DNA of 14,147 nucleotides. Origin: Lysobacterales bacterium. Lineage in GTDB: Bacteria; Pseudomonadota; Gammaproteobacteria; Xanthomonadales; SZUA-36. The number at the start of each line of letters is the position of its first letter. The stretch's first letter is position 1. This document shows positions 13,695 to 14,147 of this stretch, in pieces. The DNA lies in NCBI GenBank assembly GCA_009692275.1, contig SHZL01000038.1, forward strand, positions 1 through 14,147. Reading direction: 5' to 3'. The notes under the pieces were generated by a model. It was given only the letters and a program-made list of their open reading frames with translations. It was not told where the DNA came from and did no database searches. The position numbers were made by a program, and so were the translations under genes.

Positions 13695-14147
13695 GCGAAA
13701 CACGGTCACTGGTAGCACAGACCAGTCCTATCGCGGCTTGAGCTTCTGGCACGACAGCGTGCCGGAGTCACTCACACCGCGCGCGGCGCTGCAGCACGAT
13801 GAGCAGGCCGACATCGCCATTGTCGGTGCAGGCTATACCGGCTTATGGACAGCCTACTACCTGAAGCGGCAACAACCCTCACTCAGGATCATCGTGCTCG
13901 AATCGGAGATCGCCGGCTACGGCGCGTCAGGGCGCAACGGTGGCTGGTGTTCCGCTTTTCTGTCCAATATCGAGCGCTGGTTTGCCGACCCCCGGCACAG
14001 GCCCGGTGCGGTGCGCCTGCAAAAGCTGATGTTCGATACAGTGCGCGAAGTGGGCGAGGTGGCACGGCGGGAATCCATCGATTGCCAGTATGAGCACTCC
14101 GGTGCGCTGGAAGTTGCCGTCAACCCGGCCCACTTGCAGCGCCTGAA
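13687..14147 (+). CDS. FAD-dependent oxidoreductase of the DAO family, 5' part only
   Basis: At least 153 residues are read to the window edge, in the frame overlapping the regulator's stop. The N-terminal SYRGLSFWHDSVPESLTPR leads into the Rossmann dinucleotide site IAIVGAGYTGLWTAYYL (G-x-G-x-x-G) with the acidic end of strand 2 at VLESE, then GYGASGRNGGWCSA. This last motif is typical of DAO-family amine or amino acid oxidases such as gamma-glutamylputrescine oxidase and related enzymes. These oxidise a C-N bond and reduce FAD; the substrate cannot be told without the C-terminal half. No ATG precedes the conserved region; TTG 13687, overlapping the previous gene by 8 bases, is the best start but is not certain (GTG 13759 lies inside the conserved region). 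Confidence 0.85.
   Translation, partial: MNKRNTVTGSTDQSYRGLSFWHDSVPESLTPRAALQHDEQADIAIVGAGYTGLWTAYYLKRQQPSLRIIVLESEIAGYGASGRNGGWCSAFLSNIERWFADPRHRPGAVRLQKLMFDTVREVGEVARRESIDCQYEHSGALEVAVNPAHLQRL

Overview
The window reads as chromosomal DNA of a Gram-negative proteobacterium, most likely an uncultured or environmental gammaproteobacterium. The grounds are a GC-rich sequence with GTG and TTG starts, a tripartite-type RND efflux pump, a secreted M13 peptidase, a c5-like cytochrome domain and Sec signal peptides. The phylum is an inference from gene content, not a measured placement. No tRNA, rRNA, CRISPR array, insertion sequence or phage gene was seen.

Layout. (1) 1-573: 3' end of an APC-type amino acid permease. 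(2) 592-4897: an efflux operon of a membrane-fusion protein and an RND inner-membrane pump, with no outer-membrane channel or regulator beside it. (3) 4927-6507, minus strand, convergent with the pump: a membrane-anchored PQQ-type sugar dehydrogenase fused to a C-terminal cytochrome c. (4) 6609-7886: a spinster-like MFS transporter, divergent from (3) across a 101-bp gap. (5) 7921-8082: a remnant of a copper P-type ATPase. (6) 8093-8902: a secreted cyclase/formamidase-like hydrolase. (7) 8988-11006: a secreted M13 zinc peptidase. (8) 11007-11245: short imperfect tandem repeats running into a minus-strand remnant of a DUF4440/SnoaL-like gene. (9) 11256-12119: a membrane-anchored TPR protein whose C-terminal part looks like the second half of a Crp-type cyclic-nucleotide-binding domain. 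(10) 12138-12728: a HAD-like hydrolase with an unusual DxH nucleophile motif. (11) 12870-13694: a LytTR response regulator. (12) 13687 to the window end: the 5' part of an FAD-dependent DAO-family oxidoreductase, overlapping the regulator.

How the genes work together. Only the efflux pair is a clear functional unit. The regulator and oxidoreductase overlap and are probably co-transcribed. The rest looks like a row of independent envelope and metabolic genes: periplasmic sugar oxidation feeding electrons to a c-type haem, small-molecule transport, and secreted hydrolases.

Most notable. No complete new multi-gene system is apparent. What stands out is a cluster of broken and fused genes between about 7.9 and 12.1 kb: a copper-ATPase piece in which the TGE loop is joined directly to the extreme C-terminus, a DUF4440 tail cut off at the promoter side of the next gene, and the TPR/half-cNMP-domain fusion. 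In addition, the sugar dehydrogenase appears to lack the catalytic histidine of its family.
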